From the NCBI GenBank assembly GCA_025361705.1, contig JANYJW010000021.1:124001-188000 (forward strand): a stretch of 64,000 nt of DNA. Direction: 5' to 3'. The translations under genes were made by a program, and so were the position numbers. Under the pieces are notes generated by a model that was given only the letters and a program-made list of their open reading frames with translations, did no database searches and was not told the DNA's origin. The number at the start of each line of letters is the position of its first letter. Position 1 is the first letter of the stretch. The DNA comes from Gemmatimonas sp. (GTDB lineage Bacteria; Gemmatimonadota; Gemmatimonadetes; Gemmatimonadales; Gemmatimonadaceae). Positions 17,303-26,067 of this stretch are shown here, piece by piece.

Positions 17303-18559
17303 ATGCTGCGCGTGGCGGAGGCGGTCGATCGCATCACGGGCGACGTGTCGGCGCTCGACACCGAGCACGTGCCGCTGCTCGACGCCATGGGGCGCGTGCT
17401 CGCCGAGGACGCGCGTGCACCGTACACGTTGCCGGCGTGCAACAACTCCGCCATGGATGGCTATGCCGTGCGGGCCACGGAGCTCGCGGGTGCGTCAGCC
17501 GGCGCACCGCGCGCATTCCACGTGGTCGAGACCGTGTCCGCTGGGCAGTTCCCCACGCGCGCCATCACCACGGGCGAGGCCACGCGCATCATGACCGGCG
17601 CGCCCCTGCCGATGGGTGCCGACTGCGTGGTGCGCGTGGAAGACACCGACGGCGGCGTCGACGCGGTGCGCGCGTTCAACGACCGCGATGCCGGCAAGAA
17701 CGTGCGCGCGCGCGGCGAGGACTTTCGCGAGGGAGACGTCGTGCTGGCCGCCGGCCAGCCGTTGGGCGCCGCGCAGGTCGGCATACTCGCGTCGCTGGGC
17801 CAGGCCACGGTGCGCGTGCACCGCGCGCCGCGCGTCGCAATTCTCGGCTCGGGCGACGAACTGGTGGATCTCGACGAGTTCGACCGCGTTGTCGCCGGCG
17901 AACGGATCGTCGCGTCCAACAGTTACACGCTGCACGCGCTCGTGCGCGCCGCCGGCGGCGTGCCGGTGCCGATGGGCAATGCCCGCGACACGCCGCACGC
18001 GATGCGCGACATCTTCACGCGGGCCATCGAGGCGAAGCCCGACCTCATCGTGAGCTCAGCCGGCATCTCGGTGGGTGAGTTCGACTACACGCGCGATGCC
18101 CTCGGCGCGCTGGGCGCTGAGCTCAAGTTCTGGAAGGTGCGCATGCGCCCCGGCGCGCCAGTCGGATTCGGCGTGGTGGCCGGCATTCCGTGGATCGGGC
18201 TGCCCGGCAACCCCGTGTCGGCGATGGTGACGTTTGAGCTTTTCGTGCGGCCGGCAATCCTGCGCATGCTTGGTCACGCGCGGCTGCATCGCCGCCCGGT
18301 GGCGGTGACGCTCGAAGAGCCGGTGCAGATTGGCGCGGGCCTCACGCATTTCCTGCGCGCCGTCGTCACAGCGCGGCCTGACGGCGAGCTGACGGCGCGC
18401 CTCACGGGGCCGCAGGGATCGGGTATCCTCACGTCGATGGCGCGTGCCAACGCGCTGCTCGTGGTGCCGGAGGACCAGCCTCGCCACGAGGCCGGCAGCC
18501 GACTGTCGGCGCTGCTGCTCACGCCCAGTGCCGATCTCGCCGAGACCTTTGCGCTGTGA
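17303..18559 (+). CDS. moeA: Molybdopterin molybdenumtransferase
   Basis: 418 residues. MoeA inserts molybdate into adenylylated molybdopterin. Family blocks in order: NNSAMDGYAV near residue 48 (substrate loop), RIMTGAPLPMGADCVV, ILGSGDEL, SSAGISVGEFDY (consensus SGGVSVGxxD) and GLPGNPVSAMVTFE. The ATG at 17303 lies seven bases after the dacB stop. No moaA, moaC, moeB or mogA gene is in the window, so the early pathway steps must be elsewhere. Confidence 0.95.
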   Translation: MLRVAEAVDRITGDVSALDTEHVPLLDAMGRVLAEDARAPYTLPACNNSAMDGYAVRATELAGASAGAPRAFHVVETVSAGQFPTRAITTGEATRIMTGAPLPMGADCVVRVEDTDGGVDAVRAFNDRDAGKNVRARGEDFREGDVVLAAGQPLGAAQVGILASLGQATVRVHRAPRVAILGSGDELVDLDEFDRVVAGERIVASNSYTLHALVRAAGGVPVPMGNARDTPHAMRDIFTRAIEAKPDLIVSSAGISVGEFDYTRDALGALGAELKFWKVRMRPGAPVGFGVVAGIPWIGLPGNPVSAMVTFELFVRPAILRMLGHARLHRRPVAVTLEEPVQIGAGLTHFLRAVVTARPDGELTARLTGPQGSGILTSMARANALLVVPEDQPRHEAGSRLSALLLTPSADLAETFAL

Positions 18560-18566
18560 AGGCGCG

Positions 18567-19241
18567 GTGAGCGTCCCGCTGGCGCCTGAACTCGCCGCGC
18601 TCGATCGGCGCTTTGTGCTGCAGGCCCGCGCGGTGGAGGCCGGCCGCCGCACGTGGCGCCTCGATCTCCCGCGCAGCGCCGAGGACCTGATCAGCGAGGC
18701 CGACTTCGAGCGCGACGAGCGCCTGCCCTACTGGGCCGACCTGTGGCCCTCGGCCATCGTGCTGGCGCGGGAAGTTGCGACGCTCGAGGGCGCCGGTCGT
18801 CGTGCCATCGAGTTCGGCGCCGGACTCGGCCTTCCGTCGCTCGTCGCCGCGGGGGTGGGATTCGACGTCACGGTCACCGACTACTACGACGACGCCCTGC
18901 TGTTCGCGCGCCGCAATGCCGTGTGCAACCTCGGGCGCGACGTCACCGCCGCCCATGTCGACTGGCGCGCATCCACGGGCGACCTCGGGACCTTTGACCT
19001 GGTGCTGGCGGCGGACGTACTGTATGAGCGACCGTACGCGCCGCTGGTGGCGCGGGCGGTCGTCGGGGCGCTCGCACCCGGAGCGATGGCACTCATCGCC
19101 GACCCGGGGCGTGTGGCCCTGAACGCCTGCCTCGCCGAGTGCGCAGTGCTCGGCGCGACGGTGCGCGAACGGTGTGCGGTGCGGCACGAAGACGGTGCGG
19201 CGAGACACACCATCACCATTCACGAGGTGCGGCTCGGGTGA
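18567..19241 (+). CDS. Class I SAM-dependent methyltransferase (lysine/nicotinamide methyltransferase-like)
   Basis: 224 residues. The SAM-binding motif I is AIEFGAGLGLPSL, the acidic loop VTVTDYYDDAL, and motif IV is DLVLAADVLYERPY. The layout with WADLWPSAIVLA before motif I resembles the METTL/family-16 lysine methyltransferases and nicotinamide N-methyltransferase-like group. The substrate is not predictable. GTG start at 18567, eight bases after the moeA stop; its stop overlaps the next gene's GTG (GTGA), so it is translationally coupled to a membrane zinc-ribbon protein. Confidence 0.78.
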   Translation: MSVPLAPELAALDRRFVLQARAVEAGRRTWRLDLPRSAEDLISEADFERDERLPYWADLWPSAIVLAREVATLEGAGRRAIEFGAGLGLPSLVAAGVGFDVTVTDYYDDALLFARRNAVCNLGRDVTAAHVDWRASTGDLGTFDLVLAADVLYERPYAPLVARAVVGALAPGAMALIADPGRVALNACLAECAVLGATVRERCAVRHEDGAARHTITIHEVRLG

Positions 19242-19780
19242 ACCAGCCGTTGCTGCAGATGGACCTGCGACTTGTCGCGCTCGCGGTGCTCGTCCTGGGC
19301 ATCGCCGTGAGCGCCATCTGGTGGGTGGGGCGTCGCCTGCGCGGCGAACTTGGGCCGGCGCGCTCCATCGACGCCCCCAATCCGCTGGCGCCCCCGGCCG
19401 GCGTGCCCTCGCAGGTGGTGAAGGCGCTGCAGGCGCGCGGACTCGCCAGTCCGGCCCAGCTCGCCAAGATGACCGAAATGGAGCGCCATCTCCTGTTCAG
19501 CACGATGTCGAGCACCATCAACAAGGCAGCCGACGACGATCCGGAACCGCGGGTGGTCGGCGCGCGGGCGTTCATCCGCCCCGAAGAGCTTCCCACGCTC
19601 TACTGTCCGACCTGCAGCTACCGCATCGAGCGTTACTCCAGCACACCGCCCATCACCGGCAAGTGCGAGACGTGCGGCGCGCGCGTCATCGTGCGCCGTG
19701 ACGGCGCGCGCATCATGCTCACGGTGCTGCCAGCAGACGACGCAGAGCCGAAGCGCCGCGACCTCCGGCTCGACTCGTAG
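19238..19780 (+). CDS. Membrane-anchored zinc-ribbon protein, function unknown
   Basis: 180 residues. One membrane helix near the N-terminus (LVALAVLVLGIAVSAIWWVG) is followed by a soluble helical region and, at about residues 122-150, a zinc ribbon made of YCPTCSYRI and KCETCGARV (two CxxC knuckles 20-25 residues apart). The N-terminus should be outside or at the membrane and the ribbon in the cytoplasm. Last gene of the plus-strand run; a stop codon is shared with a hairpin at 19778. No family recognised. Confidence 0.65.
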   Translation: MNQPLLQMDLRLVALAVLVLGIAVSAIWWVGRRLRGELGPARSIDAPNPLAPPAGVPSQVVKALQARGLASPAQLAKMTEMERHLLFSTMSSTINKAADDDPEPRVVGARAFIRPEELPTLYCPTCSYRIERYSSTPPITGKCETCGARVIVRRDGARIMLTVLPADDAEPKRRDLRLDS

Positions 19781-19794
19781 CGGCCTCGCCGCTA
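19778..19794. terminator. Convergent hairpin built from both stop codons
   Basis: TAGCGGC-CTC-GCCGCTA is a perfect 7-pair hairpin. Its left arm starts with the TAG of the zinc-ribbon gene and its right arm, read on the other strand, starts with the TAG of the Fe-S oxidoreductase. The two convergent genes thus end in the same small stem. There is no T tract, so termination efficiency is uncertain. Confidence 0.45.
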
Positions 19795-21816
19795 CGCCAG
19801 CCGCTCGGCCACCACTTCGGCGATGTCGTACACCGGAATCGCCGCGTCGCGCGACGAGATGGAGTCGTTGAGCATCGTCATGCAGAATGGGCACGCGACG
19901 GCCACCGCCTGCGCGCCCGTCGCCAGCGCTTCGTCGGCGCGCTCGGCGTTGATGCGCCTGCCCTCGTTCTCCTCCATCCACATGCGCCCGCCGCCCGCGC
20001 CGCAGCACAGGCCGCGGTCGCCCGAGCGCGGCATTTCCACGAGGTTCACCACCGGGAGCGCCCGCTTGAGCGTCTCGCGCGGCGCGTCGTAGATCTGGTT
20101 ATAGCGCCCCAGGTAGCACGAGTCGTGATAGGTGAAGGTGCTCACCGCCTCGTGCAGGTCCTGGCGCAACGGCACGCGCCCCTGCGCCATCAGGTGCTCG
20201 ATGAACGTGGAGTGGTGGATGACGTCGTAGTTGCCGCCGAACTGTGGATACTCGCTCCCCAGCTGGTGCATGCAGTGCGGGCACGCCGTGACGATGGTCC
20301 GCACCTTGTACTTCGCCAGCGTCTCCACGTTCTCGCGGGCGAGCATCTGGTACAGGTACTCGTTGCCCATGCGCCGCGCGGGATCGCCGTTGCACTTCTC
20401 CTCGCGGCCGAGGATGGCAAAGTTGACGCCGGCGGCCTGCATGATCTTCGCGAAGGCGACGGTCGTCTTCTTTGCGCGCTCGTCAAACGACCCCATGCAG
20501 CCCACGAAATACAGGAGGTCGGCCGTCTCGCCACGCTCGGCCAGTTCCGCCATCGTCGGAATGTGCATCCCGTCGGACCACTTGCCGCGCTCGCCCGGGT
20601 CGAAGGCCCACGGCGACCCGCGCTGCTCCATGCTTTCGAAGGCCGGCACTACCTCTTCTGGGAAGCGCGACTCGCTCAGCACGAGGTTACGGCGCATCTC
20701 GAGAATCACCGACACGTGGTCGATGGACACCGGGCATTCCTGCACGCAGGCGCGGCACGTCGTGCACGCCCACAGCTCCTGCTCCGTGATGAAACCGTCC
20801 AGCAGCAGCCGGTCATCTGCCACCGGCCCACTGCCATCTGCCATCAGCACCGCCGGCGCGCGGGTCTCGAGTCGCTCGCGCACGTTCACGATGATCTTCC
20901 GCGGCGACAGCAGCTTGCCCGTGATGTTCGCCGGGCACACCGCCGTGCAGCGCCCGCACTCGGTGCACGCGAACCCGTCCATCAGGCTCTTCCACGACAG
21001 CTGCTCGATGTCCTTGGCGCCAAACTGCTCGACATCGGCCTCGAGGTCCATGGACTGCATGACCCCCACCTGGCCGGGCCCGCTCGTGTTGGACAGGTAG
21101 ACGTTGGGCAGCGAGGCTACGACGTGCAGATGCTTGGAGTACGGCAGGTAGTTCAAGAAGCCGAGCACGAGCAGGCCATGCGCCCACCAGCTCACGGCAT
21201 GGATGACCTCTGCGGCGCCCACCGGCACCCATGTCAGCATGGTCGCCAGCGCAAAGGAGATCGGCCGGTAGAACGGCGTCGCCGACTCGGCATGCGCCAC
21301 CATGTGGAACGACTCGGCGAGGAACATCGTGACCATCAGCGCGCCGATCCAGCTGAGGATGAACAGCGGGTCGTTGGCGTGCGTCTCGGCACCCTGCAGG
21401 CGCTTCACGCGGTGCGTCAGGCGGCGCCAGAGGGCAAAGGCGACCGCCCCGATGACGAGCGCGCCCCACAGGTCCTGATTGCCCATGTAGAAGCGGAACG
21501 CCCACTGCGGCATGAAGCGCGCAAAGCTGAAGCCCGGCACGATGCCGGCAGCGAGAAACTCCACCGTGCCGGCGCTCAGGACGCAGAAGCCCCAGAAGAT
21601 GGCGGCGTGCATCGGCCCCGCGACGGCATCACGGAAGATCTTCCGCTGGAAGACGCCGATCGTGACGAGGTTCCAGATCCGATGCGGCACGTCGTTCCAG
21701 CGCGAATCGTCGAGACGGCCGACGCGCAGGTAGCCGACGAGCCGCTGGACGTTGTACGAGAAGAAAGCGGCGGCGGCAACGACGATCAGGGCAAAGATGC
21801 CGTTCGATGCGGTCAC
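19792..21816 (-). CDS. Membrane Fe-S oxidoreductase (HdrD/CCG-type), predicted ETF:quinone oxidoreductase
   Basis: About 674 residues. The N-terminal 250 residues have five to six membrane helices with His residues suitable for heme b (NarI/HdrE-like). Two 4Fe-4S motifs follow (CTECGRCTAVCP and CTTCRACVQECP), then two CCG-type domains, with TACPHCMH, HDSCYLGRY, GLCCGAGGGRMW and ACPFCMTML. This is the arrangement of the membrane-bound ETF:menaquinone oxidoreductases described from syntrophic fatty-acid oxidisers. etfB-etfA lie upstream on the same strand, which supports that role. GTG 21816 is chosen because the first helix follows directly. A four-unit heptad array is embedded at 20815-20842, encoding MADGSGPVADD. 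Confidence 0.8.
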   Translation of the reverse strand: MTASNGIFALIVVAAAAFFSYNVQRLVGYLRVGRLDDSRWNDVPHRIWNLVTIGVFQRKIFRDAVAGPMHAAIFWGFCVLSAGTVEFLAAGIVPGFSFARFMPQWAFRFYMGNQDLWGALVIGAVAFALWRRLTHRVKRLQGAETHANDPLFILSWIGALMVTMFLAESFHMVAHAESATPFYRPISFALATMLTWVPVGAAEVIHAVSWWAHGLLVLGFLNYLPYSKHLHVVASLPNVYLSNTSGPGQVGVMQSMDLEADVEQFGAKDIEQLSWKSLMDGFACTECGRCTAVCPANITGKLLSPRKIIVNVRERLETRAPAVLMADGSGPVADDRLLLDGFITEQELWACTTCRACVQECPVSIDHVSVILEMRRNLVLSESRFPEEVVPAFESMEQRGSPWAFDPGERGKWSDGMHIPTMAELAERGETADLLYFVGCMGSFDERAKKTTVAFAKIMQAAGVNFAILGREEKCNGDPARRMGNEYLYQMLARENVETLAKYKVRTIVTACPHCMHQLGSEYPQFGGNYDVIHHSTFIEHLMAQGRVPLRQDLHEAVSTFTYHDSCYLGRYNQIYDAPRETLKRALPVVNLVEMPRSGDRGLCCGAGGGRMWMEENEGRRINAERADEALATGAQAVAVACPFCMTMLNDSISSRDAAIPVYDIAEVVAERLA
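20815..20842. repeat. Heptad array inside the Fe-S oxidoreductase gene
   Basis: Four 7-mers in register, ATCTGCC, ACCGGCC, CACTGCC and ATCTGCC, lie in the loop between the two 4Fe-4S motifs. On the coding strand they are GGCAGAT-type units of the same family as the intergenic arrays. They add an Ala/Asp/Gly-rich stretch without breaking the frame. Confidence 0.5.
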
Positions 21817-21948
21817 GGAATGCTCACTGGGTGATGGCGACGGACGGGGGGCGCACGGCGCGCATTGACCGGCAATGCGCTGCAGCAAACGCTACGTCCG
21901 GTGCGTCCCGCCGACAAGCGAACGGGAAGCCACGCGCCGGGTTGCGCG

Positions 21949-22494
21949 CTATTTGCCCGGCACGCCCAGCGCCGCCCGCACGCGGTCGAGCAGATAGGCC
22001 TCAAAGCGGCCCGTCGAACCGCAGGGAATCTTCTCGCTGCTGGTGCCGCCGAGGTCTTGACCCATGGGGACGAAGGTCGTCTGCACCGTCGTGCCGCCCT
22101 TGCCGTCGGCGATCACGTCGGTGAGCGACGAGATGGTGATCCGATACGATGCCGATCGTGGTCCCGTCATTCCCGAACCGCAATCGACGAACAGCACCAT
22201 CGACTGACCGGCAAGTTGGCGCGTCTTGTAGAAATTCGGATTCCCTATCTTGTGCGCCGCCGGATTGTCGACGGTCAGGGGAATCTCGAAATCGCCGTAC
22301 ACCTTCTTCACGGCCAACCAGACGGAAGCCGGTGGGGCGGCGATCTCGGCGGCAATCGCTCGCGCCCGCTCGCCAAGCAGCACCCCGGTCTCAGGGCTCG
22401 AGAATATGGCCGCTTGGCGCGGGGCGGACCCTTCGGGCGTGCTCCCGGCGCTCGCGCACGCGGAGAGCGCAAGGAGCAACAGGGCGCCACGCAT
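21949..22494 (-). CDS. Putative lipoprotein, function unknown
   Basis: 181 residues with a type II signal peptide: MRGALLLLALSACASAG, lipobox LSAC with Cys at residue 13. The mature protein has no family I recognise; it contains two Cys (VDCGSG and IPCGST) that could form a disulfide outside the cytoplasm. The ATG at 22494 follows the upstream gene's stop by two bases. It belongs to the etfB-etfA transcript; a 132-base gap without recognisable signals separates it from the Fe-S oxidoreductase. Confidence 0.6.
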   Translation of the reverse strand: MRGALLLLALSACASAGSTPEGSAPRQAAIFSSPETGVLLGERARAIAAEIAAPPASVWLAVKKVYGDFEIPLTVDNPAAHKIGNPNFYKTRQLAGQSMVLFVDCGSGMTGPRSASYRITISSLTDVIADGKGGTTVQTTFVPMGQDLGGTSSEKIPCGSTGRFEAYLLDRVRAALGVPGK

Positions 22495-22496
22495 TG

Positions 22497-23294
22497 CTAC
22501 CACTTCGCCTGCGAGCCCCAGACACTGTGCGGAATCGCAAAGACCACCATCGTGACGACGGTGGCGACCACCACGGCGACCTTCGCCTGACGCCCGCCCC
22601 TCAGCTGGAACGCGGCCAGAATCCAGGCCACCCCCGCAATGAGCGTCTTGTTGTCCGTGAGGTCATAGCCAAACGGAATGCCGGTCCAGTACGCGTCGAA
22701 CGCATACTTCTGCACGATCGGCCCAAGCACGAACCCACCGAAGACGAGCAGCGCCGTTGTCGCGTAGCCCCATCGGCGCGTATCGCCACCGCCAACGGCG
22801 GCAAACAAGGCGCGCATTGCAAACAGCATCCCGAAGAACATGGCGAAGACGTGCGGGATCAGGACCCACGCCGGAACGTCGCCCTTGAATCGCGTCACCG
22901 CGGGCCTGTCGGGAAACACCACCTGCTCGGCGCCGCGCGTGAGCTTCACGCGATACTCGAGCTTGCCGGCCATCGGCATCAACGCCTCGGGCGCCGGTGG
23001 CAGCACGGCCGAGAGCTCGTTGCCCGCACGCACCATCAGCTCGGTGCGCCATGGGTCGCTGGTCGGGAAGCGCCGCCATTCCACCGCGCCCGTCACCGAA
23101 GAGTCGGCAACCGTGACGGTGACCGGCTGCCGCGCGGTGATGGAATGCGTGCGCAGCAGGCGGAGTGCAATGTCCTGACCACCGAGACTCACCGTGCCCC
23201 GCGCCGGATAGGTCGGTCCGGTTCGCCGCTGGTAGATGGCCGAAATGAGCGTGATGATGACCGCCAGCACCCAGTGCATCCATGGCGTTCGCAT
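22497..23294 (-). CDS. Integral membrane protein, function unknown
   Basis: 265 residues. One N-terminal membrane helix (WMHWVLAVIITLISAIY), a soluble beta-rich segment of about 120 residues (IALRLLRTHSITARQPVTV onward), then four hydrophobic helices in the C-terminal half (HVFAMFFGMLFAMRAL, TTALLVFGGFVLGPIV, LIAGVAWILAAF, VVVATVVTMVVFAIP). Start ATG 23294, eight bases past the etfA stop. Position between etfA and the Fe-S oxidoreductase suggests an accessory role in electron transfer to the membrane, but this is inference from neighbourhood only. Confidence 0.6.
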   Translation of the reverse strand: MRTPWMHWVLAVIITLISAIYQRRTGPTYPARGTVSLGGQDIALRLLRTHSITARQPVTVTVADSSVTGAVEWRRFPTSDPWRTELMVRAGNELSAVLPPAPEALMPMAGKLEYRVKLTRGAEQVVFPDRPAVTRFKGDVPAWVLIPHVFAMFFGMLFAMRALFAAVGGGDTRRWGYATTALLVFGGFVLGPIVQKYAFDAYWTGIPFGYDLTDNKTLIAGVAWILAAFQLRGGRQAKVAVVVATVVTMVVFAIPHSVWGSQAKW

Positions 23295-23302
23295 GATGTG
23301 CC

Positions 23303-24286
23303 TCACGCTCCCGCCTTCGCCTTCTTCACTTCCTCTGCCAGTACAGGCAGAACGTCCATCACGTCGCCCACGATGCCGTAGTCGGCCACCTTGAAGATGG
23401 GCGCTTCCTTGTCCTTGTTGATCGCGACGATCGTCTTGGACGTGCGCATGCCGGCCAGGTGCTGGATGGCGCCCGAGATGCCGCATGCCACGTACAGATC
23501 GGGGCTCACCAAGCGGCCCGTCTGGCCAATCTGATCCGAGTGCGGCCGCCAGCCATCGTCGGTGACGGCGCGCGTGGCGCCCACCGCCGCATTGCCGAAC
23601 GCCGCGGCGAGATCTTCGACGAGCGTGAAGTTGGCCGCTTCCTTGAGGCCGCGCCCGCCGGCGATGATCACCGGCGCCTCGCCCAGGTCGAGCTTGCCGC
23701 CGGCCGCCTTCTCGGTCAGCGTCACCTTCACGCGCACGGCAGACGGATCGCCCACCACGGCGAGCGCTTCGACGGCACCGGCCTTGGCGTGCTCCACCGG
23801 GAGCACCGCGCCGGCGCGCAGCGAGATCAGGGCCGGCGTGGCGTTGAGCACAAAGCGCTGGACGATCTTGTTGGTATATCCCGGATGGGCCACAGCCACG
23901 CGGTCGGCCGTCACGGTGAACTCGGAGACATCGGACGCGTACGCCAGCTTCATCCGCGCGGCGACGCGCGCCACGAGGTCGTGCCCCTGCGCGCTGGCTG
24001 CAAAGAACGCGGCGCGATAGCCGCTGCCCAACCGGGCCGCCAGTGTCGCCGTGAGCGCTTCGGGATTGTAGTTGGCAAAGGCGTCGTGTTCGATCACGAG
24101 CACCACGTCGGCGCCGTGCGCGGCCAGCCTCGCCGCGTGCTGGGCGACGCCCGGACCACCGGCAAGCACGGCGTGCACCTGGCCGCCCGTGGCATCGGCC
24201 ACCGTGCGGGCGGCCGTGACGGTCTCGAGTCCGCACCGGCGCAGGTCGCCCAGTCGCGTTTCAGAGAATGCAAGAATGTTGGTCAT
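23303..24286 (-). CDS. etfA: Electron transfer flavoprotein alpha subunit
   Basis: 327 residues. The C-terminal FAD domain carries the family blocks [34 protein letters not shown] and the FAD-binding [14 protein letters not shown], ending with [22 protein letters not shown] collects electrons from acyl-CoA dehydrogenases. The start overlaps the etfB stop (ATGA). The glutaryl-CoA dehydrogenase-like gene at 28651 and the membrane Fe-S oxidoreductase at 19792 are the natural donor and acceptor in this window. Confidence 0.97.
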   Translation of the reverse strand: MTNILAFSETRLGDLRRCGLETVTAARTVADATGGQVHAVLAGGPGVAQHAARLAAHGADVVLVIEHDAFANYNPEALTATLAARLGSGYRAAFFAASAQGHDLVARVAARMKLAYASDVSEFTVTADRVAVAHPGYTNKIVQRFVLNATPALISLRAGAVLPVEHAKAGAVEALAVVGDPSAVRVKVTLTEKAAGGKLDLGEAPVIIAGGRGLKEAANFTLVEDLAAAFGNAAVGATRAVTDDGWRPHSDQIGQTGRLVSPDLYVACGISGAIQHLAGMRTSKTIVAINKDKEAPIFKVADYGIVGDVMDVLPVLAEEVKKAKAGA

Positions 24287-25038
24287 CAGAGTACCTTCGC
24301 CTCTTCCTTGAGGAGGCGGACGAGTTCAGGCACGGCGTCCTTTCCCTCACCGACGATGCGCCCCGCGGCCCGTTCGGCCGGAAGCTCCATCTTCTCGAGC
24401 TGGTAGGTGATCGCGCCAAGCTGCGCCGGCCGCACATCCATCGGCTTCTTCTTGGCAGCCATGATCCCCTTGAGCGAGGGATACCGCGCCCGGGCGATGC
24501 CCTCATCGATGGTGACGACGGCCGGCAGCGGACACTCGATGAGTTCGTACGCCCCCTCGAGTTCGCGCCGCGCCCTTACCACGCCGCCCTCGACGTTGAG
24601 CTGCGAGATGGCCGTGATCACCGGCAATCCGAGCAACTCGGCGATGAACGCGCCCGTAGAGCGGTTCTGCGTGTCCACGGCCATGCGCCCACAGAGAATG
24701 AGATCGTAGCCGCGGTCCTTGAGCTCCGCGGCGAGCGCGGTGGCGATGGCGAGCCCGTCGCTCACCGGCGCGTCGTGCTTGAGTTGCACCGCGCGGTGTG
24801 CGCCCATCGACAGCGCCTTGCGCAGCGTCTCCTGCACCACGTCGGGGCCGAGCGAAATGACCGTCACCTCGCCGGCGCCCAGCTTTTCGGTGATCTGAAT
24901 GGCCACCTCGGCAGCGTAGCCGTCGAAGTCGGACATGTCGAATTTGAGCCCCGCCTCGTCAATGCCCGTGCCCGATGCGGCAATCTTGAAGCGCCCTTCC
25001 ATGTCAGGAACGCGCTTGATGCACACGGCCAATTTCAC
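24286..25038 (-). CDS. etfB: Electron transfer flavoprotein beta subunit
   Basis: 250 residues, normal length. N-terminal MKLAVCIKRVPDMEGRFKI and the block QTAQ-equivalent region QNRSTGAFIAELLG with AISQLNVEGG identify EtfB, which binds AMP and docks the partner dehydrogenase. First gene of the minus-strand ETF operon; its start is divergent from the SDR gene and the 225-base spacer contains two heptad arrays in opposite orientation. Confidence 0.96.
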   Translation of the reverse strand: MKLAVCIKRVPDMEGRFKIAASGTGIDEAGLKFDMSDFDGYAAEVAIQITEKLGAGEVTVISLGPDVVQETLRKALSMGAHRAVQLKHDAPVSDGLAIATALAAELKDRGYDLILCGRMAVDTQNRSTGAFIAELLGLPVITAISQLNVEGGVVRARRELEGAYELIECPLPAVVTIDEGIARARYPSLKGIMAAKKKPMDVRPAQLGAITYQLEKMELPAERAAGRIVGEGKDAVPELVRLLKEEAKVL

Positions 25039-25094
25039 CGTGAAATCCCCCAGTGAGAGTGCGCCCGAAAGCTACACCGTTGGCGTGGGGGGCG

Positions 25095-25122
25095 GCAGAC
25101 GGCGGACGGTAGACGGTGGAAG
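25095..25122. repeat. Heptad array C (GTAGACG orientation)
   Basis: GCAGACG, GCGGACG, GTAGACG and GTGGAAG run in register. It lies about 55 bases upstream of etfB. A second array 100 bases away (25221-25262) is in the opposite orientation, so the two form an imperfect inverted pair. Confidence 0.85.
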
Positions 25123-25220
25123 ACTGCCGGCGTTGGTTTCGCACGGTGAGGTGGGGAGTGGCCCTGATTGGAGCGTACCCGCATCTTCTCCCCTGCCGAG
25201 GCAGCGCCCACGGCATACGA

Positions 25221-25262
25221 TCTCCCGTCTACTGTCTCCCGTCTCCCGTCCACCGTCTCGCA
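25221..25262. repeat. Heptad array D (CCGTCTC orientation), abutting the SDR start
   Basis: Six units: TCTCCCG, TCTACTG, TCTCCCG, TCTCCCG, TCCACCG and TCTCGCA. The array ends one base before the ATG of the SDR gene, so it occupies the whole ribosome-binding region; no Shine-Dalgarno is visible there. Confidence 0.88.
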
Positions 25263-25263
25263 A

Positions 25264-26067
25264 ATGCCCCTCGCCCTGATCACCGGCGCTTCCGCCGGCA
25301 TCGGTCGCTCCTTCGCCGAGGCGCTCGCCCGGCGCGACTACGATCTCATTCTCGTGGCGCGCACCACGGAGCGCATCGAACGGCTCGCGCGCGAGCTGGC
25401 CGACCGCCACGCGGTGCGCGCCGAGGCCTGGACGTCAGATCTCTCGTCAGACGCCGGGCGCGAGGAGGTGGCCGGCCGCATCGCGGCGCTCCCCCGGCTC
25501 GACCTGCTGGTCAACAACGCCGGCTTCGCCACCAACGGGAAGCTGGCAAAGATCCCGCTTGACCCGCAGATGGAGATGCTGCGCCTGCACATGCTTGCGC
25601 CCATGCGCCTGTCGACGGCCGCATTGCCCCGCATGATCGAGCACGGGGCAGGCGGCATCATCAACGTCAGTTCCATCGCCGGCTTCCTCTACGGCCCCGG
25701 CAACGTGAACTACTCGGCGACCAAGGCGTACCTCACGAGCTTCTCACTTGGGCTCGACACCGAGGTGCGCGGCGCAGGCATCCGCGTGCAGGCACTGTGC
25801 CCCGGCTTTACGCACACCGAGATCCACGACGACATGCCACACGTCAAGCAGCAAATTCCGTCGTGGCTCTGGATGCAGGCCGATGACGTCGCCGAGATTT
25901 CGCTGCGGCAGCTCGCGGCGGGCGGTGCCGTCATCTGTGTGCCGGGCACGCGCAACCGGATCTTGCGGCGGCTCCTGTCGCTGATGCCGCATGCGCTGCG
26001 GCGGCGGATGGCGGTGCGGCGGAAGAAGCGGGAGAGGATAGCGCAGACAAGAAACGGTAGACGGTAG
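25264..26067 (+). CDS. Short-chain dehydrogenase/reductase (SDR)
   Basis: 267 residues of the classical SDR family: cofactor loop TGASAGIGRSF (residues 7-17), NNAG, catalytic Ser in INVSSIAG and the YSATK motif (Tyr-x3-Lys). The absence of an acidic residue at the end of strand two and the presence of VARTTER favour NADPH. Substrate unknown; the sequence resembles the large DltE/YqjQ-like group. Both ends are embedded in heptad arrays: array D touches the start, and the last codons and TAG stop are supplied by array E, giving the basic tail RNGRR. Its neighbours are unrelated and on the opposite strand. Confidence 0.88.
   Translation: MPLALITGASAGIGRSFAEALARRDYDLILVARTTERIERLARELADRHAVRAEAWTSDLSSDAGREEVAGRIAALPRLDLLVNNAGFATNGKLAKIPLDPQMEMLRLHMLAPMRLSTAALPRMIEHGAGGIINVSSIAGFLYGPGNVNYSATKAYLTSFSLGLDTEVRGAGIRVQALCPGFTHTEIHDDMPHVKQQIPSWLWMQADDVAEISLRQLAAGGAVICVPGTRNRILRRLLSLMPHALRRRMAVRRKKRERIAQTRNGRR

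Noticed and set aside
14509-17454. Minus-strand open frame of about 980 codons
   Set aside because: Antisense to fdhD, mobA, mobB and dacB, whose motifs are unmistakable. No domain is visible in it; it is a GC-bias shadow.
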